Source: Allobrachymonas sp.
Lineage (GTDB): Bacteria; Pseudomonadota; Gammaproteobacteria; Burkholderiales; Burkholderiaceae_C
Assembly (NCBI GenBank): GCA_030538335.1
Contig: JAUNUE010000015.1
Coordinates: forward strand, 1 to 8,290
Length of the DNA stretch: 8,290 nt
Direction of reading: 5' to 3'
A model generated the notes under the pieces. That model was given only the letters and a program-made list of their open reading frames with translations, searched no databases and was not told the origin of the DNA. A program made the position numbers and the translations under genes. Shown piece after piece: positions 6,317 through 8,290 of this stretch (the first letter of the stretch is position 1; every line of letters starts with the position of its first letter).

Positions 6317-6826
6317 TTAAAAAATGACGCAATCAATGGATGCAGCGCGCGGAGAAATGGAGGATGCTGGGCTGATCTCAATGTAACTTTTTTGACTGGT
6401 TGACTTGCGGTACACAGTTTGCGGCCCGAAGGGGCCATTGACGCGTTGCTTTTTGATGCCAAGTTGTTTTGCAACATCATCCTGGCTTCGATCAACACGA
6501 ACGGACAAGCTGGCTTGATCTGATTCGTCGTCGATAGAAGCATCTATGACAGTAGCACCAAAGACGGCCACATTTTGATTTTTGCTGGCGGGATAATAAT
6601 TCTCGTCTTGCCGCCTGACCAAGCCAAGTTCGGAAAAAGCGCGCTCTGCCGATTTGCGCGTGAACTTGTGGGTTGGTTTACAGAGTAACAAATCTTCCAA
6701 TGCTTTGCTGTTGACCGCAGGCACTTGTTGAGGCTGTTTCAACAGTGGCGACGGCATTTGGGCATACGCCAGGGTGCTGAATGCGAACAAAGCTAAAACC
6801 GACATTGTGCGTTGCAATTTCTTCAT
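6317..6826 (-). CDS. Secreted protein of unknown function
   Basis: The family is not recognised. The 169-residue product has a clear signal peptide: basic MKKLQR, hydrophobic MSVLALFAFSTLA, and likely cleavage after AYA (residue 22). The mature protein would therefore be periplasmic or exported, at about 147 residues. It has exactly two cysteines, C49 ('LLLCKPTHKF') and C166, four residues from the C-terminus, which could form a disulfide joining the two ends. The middle looks globular and soluble ('AERAFSELGL', 'SVRVDRSQDDVAKQLGI'), with no membrane segment or metal motif. Base composition is lower in GC than its neighbours: about 49% counted over 6421-6840. An ATG at 6859 would add 11 residues; 6826 is preferred because it starts the signal peptide, though only a weak GGAAC precedes it. 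The methyltransferase gene ends 48 nt upstream on the same strand, so cotranscription is possible but unproven. Confidence 0.7.
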   Translation of the reverse strand: MKKLQRTMSVLALFAFSTLAYAQMPSPLLKQPQQVPAVNSKALEDLLLCKPTHKFTRKSAERAFSELGLVRRQDENYYPASKNQNVAVFGATVIDASIDDESDQASLSVRVDRSQDDVAKQLGIKKQRVNGPFGPQTVYRKSTSQKSYIEISPASSISPRAASIDCVIF

Positions 6827-6874
6827 TACTGTTCCATTTGCAATGGTTGAAAATTTCATGCTTTGCGCTTGAAA

Positions 6875-7588
6875 TCAATGGTTAACCTGAAGGGGCACAG
6901 GCGCTGGTGATTCAGGCCTTGCCCGCAGATGATTATGCCAAGTGCTGCATGGAGGTCGGGTGCGACATCTGGCGAACACATTGATGTGGTCGAACGCGTC
7001 GCGCTGCCGTACTTCCCAATCCAGAATCGCAAATTTTGCTTGATCGAGCTCTTGCAACAAATATTCAACGCTCGGGACGAAACGCCAGGGTTGACCTGCG
7101 TGCTCAGTGATAACGGGCGCTGCACCTTGGGCGCACAGGCTGCTGACGAAGAAGATGCCACCGTTTGACAGCAGGCGATGGACATTGTTCAGGAATGCCA
7201 CGCGATCCTCGCCGAGGATGCAGTGCAGGCAGTTGCCATCAACGACCAGATCGAACTGCTCCCCTTCGAGCACGCCGGGCAGGCTCAGGTCAGCGTGAAC
7301 ATATGCGACTGGCACCTCAGGCTGTTTTTCCTTGACCCAATCGAGTGCCACTTTGGAAACGTCGATACCCGTGACCTCAAATCCCCGGCGCGACAGGAGC
7401 CTGCACAGATGCCCCTCCCCGCAACCCAATTCCAGTGCGCGACCCGTTTTTGGAACATACGGTTTTTCAAAAATGCGCTGCAGCTGCCCAGGCCCGCAAG
7501 CAATGCGGCCATCACCACCCCACCCGCTCCAGCCCTTGCGTTTGGCTTCTTCATACAAGGCATCGTAGATGGAATAGTCGCGGCGCAT
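6875..7588 (-). CDS. Class I SAM-dependent methyltransferase
   Basis: The 237-residue protein has a Rossmann-like methyltransferase core. Motif I is ALELGCGEGHL (51-61), which binds S-adenosylmethionine. The acidic residue after strand 2 is D76 in VTGIDVS. 'FDLVVDGNCLHCI' (112-124) marks strand 4, and LLSNGGIFFVSSL (139-151) marks strand 5. The N-terminal 'YDALYEEAKRKGWSGWGG' (8-25) precedes the core. The acceptor substrate cannot be assigned. The frame stays open upstream to TTG 7640-7642 and ATG 7637-7639, but those codons lie in a hairpin stem and the added residues would be translated from a palindromic repeat, so ATG 7588 is preferred. No good Shine-Dalgarno site precedes any of these starts. 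After 'HINVFARC' (201-208), where the last strand should end, there is a Pro/Arg-rich tail of about 29 residues that may be a recent extension. Confidence 0.82.
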   Translation of the reverse strand: MRRDYSIYDALYEEAKRKGWSGWGGDGRIACGPGQLQRIFEKPYVPKTGRALELGCGEGHLCRLLSRRGFEVTGIDVSKVALDWVKEKQPEVPVAYVHADLSLPGVLEGEQFDLVVDGNCLHCILGEDRVAFLNNVHRLLSNGGIFFVSSLCAQGAAPVITEHAGQPWRFVPSVEYLLQELDQAKFAILDWEVRQRDAFDHINVFARCRTRPPCSTWHNHLRARPESPAPVPLQVNH

Positions 7589-7607
7589 GATGTCTGGATA
7601 AGGTTGG

Positions 7608-7631
7608 CCCCTCTCCCGCAAGGGGAGAGAG
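7608..7631. repeat. CTCTCCC/GGGAGAG palindromic repeat element
   Basis: CTCTCCC (7611-7617) and GGGAGAG (7623-7629) form a 7-bp stem with the loop GCAAG, inside the purine/pyrimidine-asymmetric stretch 7608-7631. Palindromes of this composition are common intergenic REP-like elements in Proteobacteria. It lies 20 nt upstream of the chosen methyltransferase start. With no second copy in the window, calling it a dispersed repeat is an inference. Confidence 0.6.
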
Positions 7632-7638
7632 ATGTCCA

Positions 7639-7672
7639 TCAAAAAGCGAAGGGCCGTTCCCGAGCTTTTTGA
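7639..7672. terminator. Hairpin with A/T-rich stem between purH and the methyltransferase gene
   Basis: TCAAAAAGC (7639-7647) is perfectly complementary to GCTTTTTGA (7664-7672). Inside, GGG (7651-7653) and CCC (7659-7661) add a second short stem around the loop CCGTT. The A-tract/T-tract arms on each strand resemble a bidirectional intrinsic terminator. It is the second such structure after purH and could also act as a leader attenuator of the methyltransferase gene, which is speculative. Confidence 0.6.
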
Positions 7673-7689
7673 CTGGCTATCAGATTACC

Positions 7690-7741
7690 CCCAAAAAATA
7701 TCGTGCGCATTTGCGTCAGCAAATGAGCGAAACTTTTTGGG
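7690..7741 (-). terminator. purH: purH intrinsic terminator with extended hairpin
   Basis: An outer stem CCCAAAAA (7690-7697) pairs with TTTTTGGG (7734-7741). An inner stem CATTTGC (7708-7714) pairs with GCAAATG (7719-7725) around the loop GTCA, with a few extra pairs between them. On the minus strand, the direction of purH, the structure ends in a run of six T (complement of 7693-7698). It begins 6 nt after the purH stop codon. Confidence 0.8.
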
Positions 7742-7747
7742 ACAGTC

Positions 7748-8290
7748 TCAATGCCGGAAATGCCGCACGCCGGTAAACACCATCGCCACGCCGCGCTCGT
7801 TGGCGGCGTCGATCACTTCCTGGTCGCGCATGGAGCCGCCGGGCTGGATGACACAGCTCGCGCCGTGGTCAATCACCACATCCAGCCCGTCGCGGAAGGG
7901 GAAAAAGGCGTCGCTGGCGACGGCCGTGCCTTTGAGGCTCAGGCCCGCAGCTTCGGCCTTGATGCTGGCGATGCGCGCTGAGTCCAGCCGGCTCATCTGC
8001 CCTGCGCCCACGCCCATCGTCATGCCGCCTGCGCAGAATACGATGGCGTTGCTTTTCACGAATTTGGCGACTTTCCAGGCGAACAGCAGATCTTGCATTT
8101 GTTGTTCAGTCGGCTGCAGTTGGGTCACGACTTTGAGTTCGCCCAACTGCAACTCGCGGTTGTCGGCAGTTTGCAGCAAGATGCCGCTGCCGATGCGCTT
8201 CATGTCGATGGCGTTCTGGCCCTTGTCCCACGGGCGTGCGCCGCCGGGCGGTATGTCAATCTGCATCAGCCGCACATTGGTCTTGGGCTT
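7748..8290 (-). CDS. purH: Bifunctional purine biosynthesis protein PurH, C-terminal part
   Basis: The frame is open from the right edge to TGA at 7748-7750, giving 180 residues, about a third of a usual PurH (roughly 520). This is the end of the AICAR transformylase domain. The full enzyme converts AICAR and 10-formyl-tetrahydrofolate to FAICAR, and its N-terminal domain then cyclises FAICAR to IMP, the last two steps of de novo purine synthesis in the cytosol. Recognisable blocks include 'WKVAKFVKSNAIVF', 'GMTMGVGAGQMSRLDSARIA', 'ASDAFFPFRDGLD', 'CVIQPGGSMRDQEVI' and the classic ending 'MVFTGVRHFRH', all closely matching known PurH. The Lys-His catalytic pair and the IMP cyclohydrolase domain lie outside the window. 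A strong hairpin terminator follows, so the downstream methyltransferase is probably not simply cotranscribed with it. Confidence 0.96.
   Translation of the reverse strand, partial: KPKTNVRLMQIDIPPGGARPWDKGQNAIDMKRIGSGILLQTADNRELQLGELKVVTQLQPTEQQMQDLLFAWKVAKFVKSNAIVFCAGGMTMGVGAGQMSRLDSARIASIKAEAAGLSLKGTAVASDAFFPFRDGLDVVIDHGASCVIQPGGSMRDQEVIDAANERGVAMVFTGVRHFRH

Noticed and set aside
6423..6436. GGCCC-GAAG-GGGCC hairpin
   Set aside because: It lies inside the secreted-protein gene and is explained by the codons for GPFGP.

Overview
The window looks like ordinary chromosomal DNA of a betaproteobacterium, most likely Burkholderiales and perhaps Comamonadaceae. This is inferred from the PurH, MurB, YajQ and PlsY sequences, the moderately high GC of the core genes (about 60% or more in lines counted by eye) and the pairing of yajQ with a retropepsin-like protease gene. 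No database search was possible.

Layout, left to right. (1) The 3' end of cpoB (+), last gene of the Tol-Pal cluster, meets an OmpA-family lipoprotein gene (-) at a shared symmetric terminator. (2) After a 230-bp divergent spacer come ybaK (Cys-tRNA(Pro) deacylase) and plsY (glycerol-3-phosphate acyltransferase), both +. (3) plsY converges with and overlaps by 7 bp a secreted retropepsin-like aspartic protease gene (-). That gene lies just downstream of yajQ (-) and is probably cotranscribed with it. (4) Divergent from yajQ, across only 43 bp, are murB (+) and a YnfM-like MFS transporter gene (+), which overlap or nearly abut. (5) After a 166-bp spacer the minus strand carries a lower-GC secreted protein of unknown function, then a class I SAM-dependent methyltransferase. 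(6) A 159-bp spacer holds three hairpin structures in a row. (7) The 3' end of purH (-) runs off the right edge.

By function, 1-6150 is rich in cell-envelope genes: CpoB, OmpA lipoprotein, PlsY (phospholipid), MurB (peptidoglycan precursor) and a periplasmic protease candidate. YbaK (translation quality control) and PurH (purine synthesis) are housekeeping genes. The stretch from 6151 to 7747 is the only part that looks accessory: an unrecognised secreted protein at about 49% GC, a methyltransferase with no assignable substrate, and palindromic repeat elements.

No mobile element, CRISPR array, RNA gene or defence system was seen. The most distinctive local signals are a 13-bp-period tandem duplication that supplies the stop codons of two convergent genes, and the hairpin cluster upstream of the methyltransferase. 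Neither amounts to a new system on sequence evidence alone.
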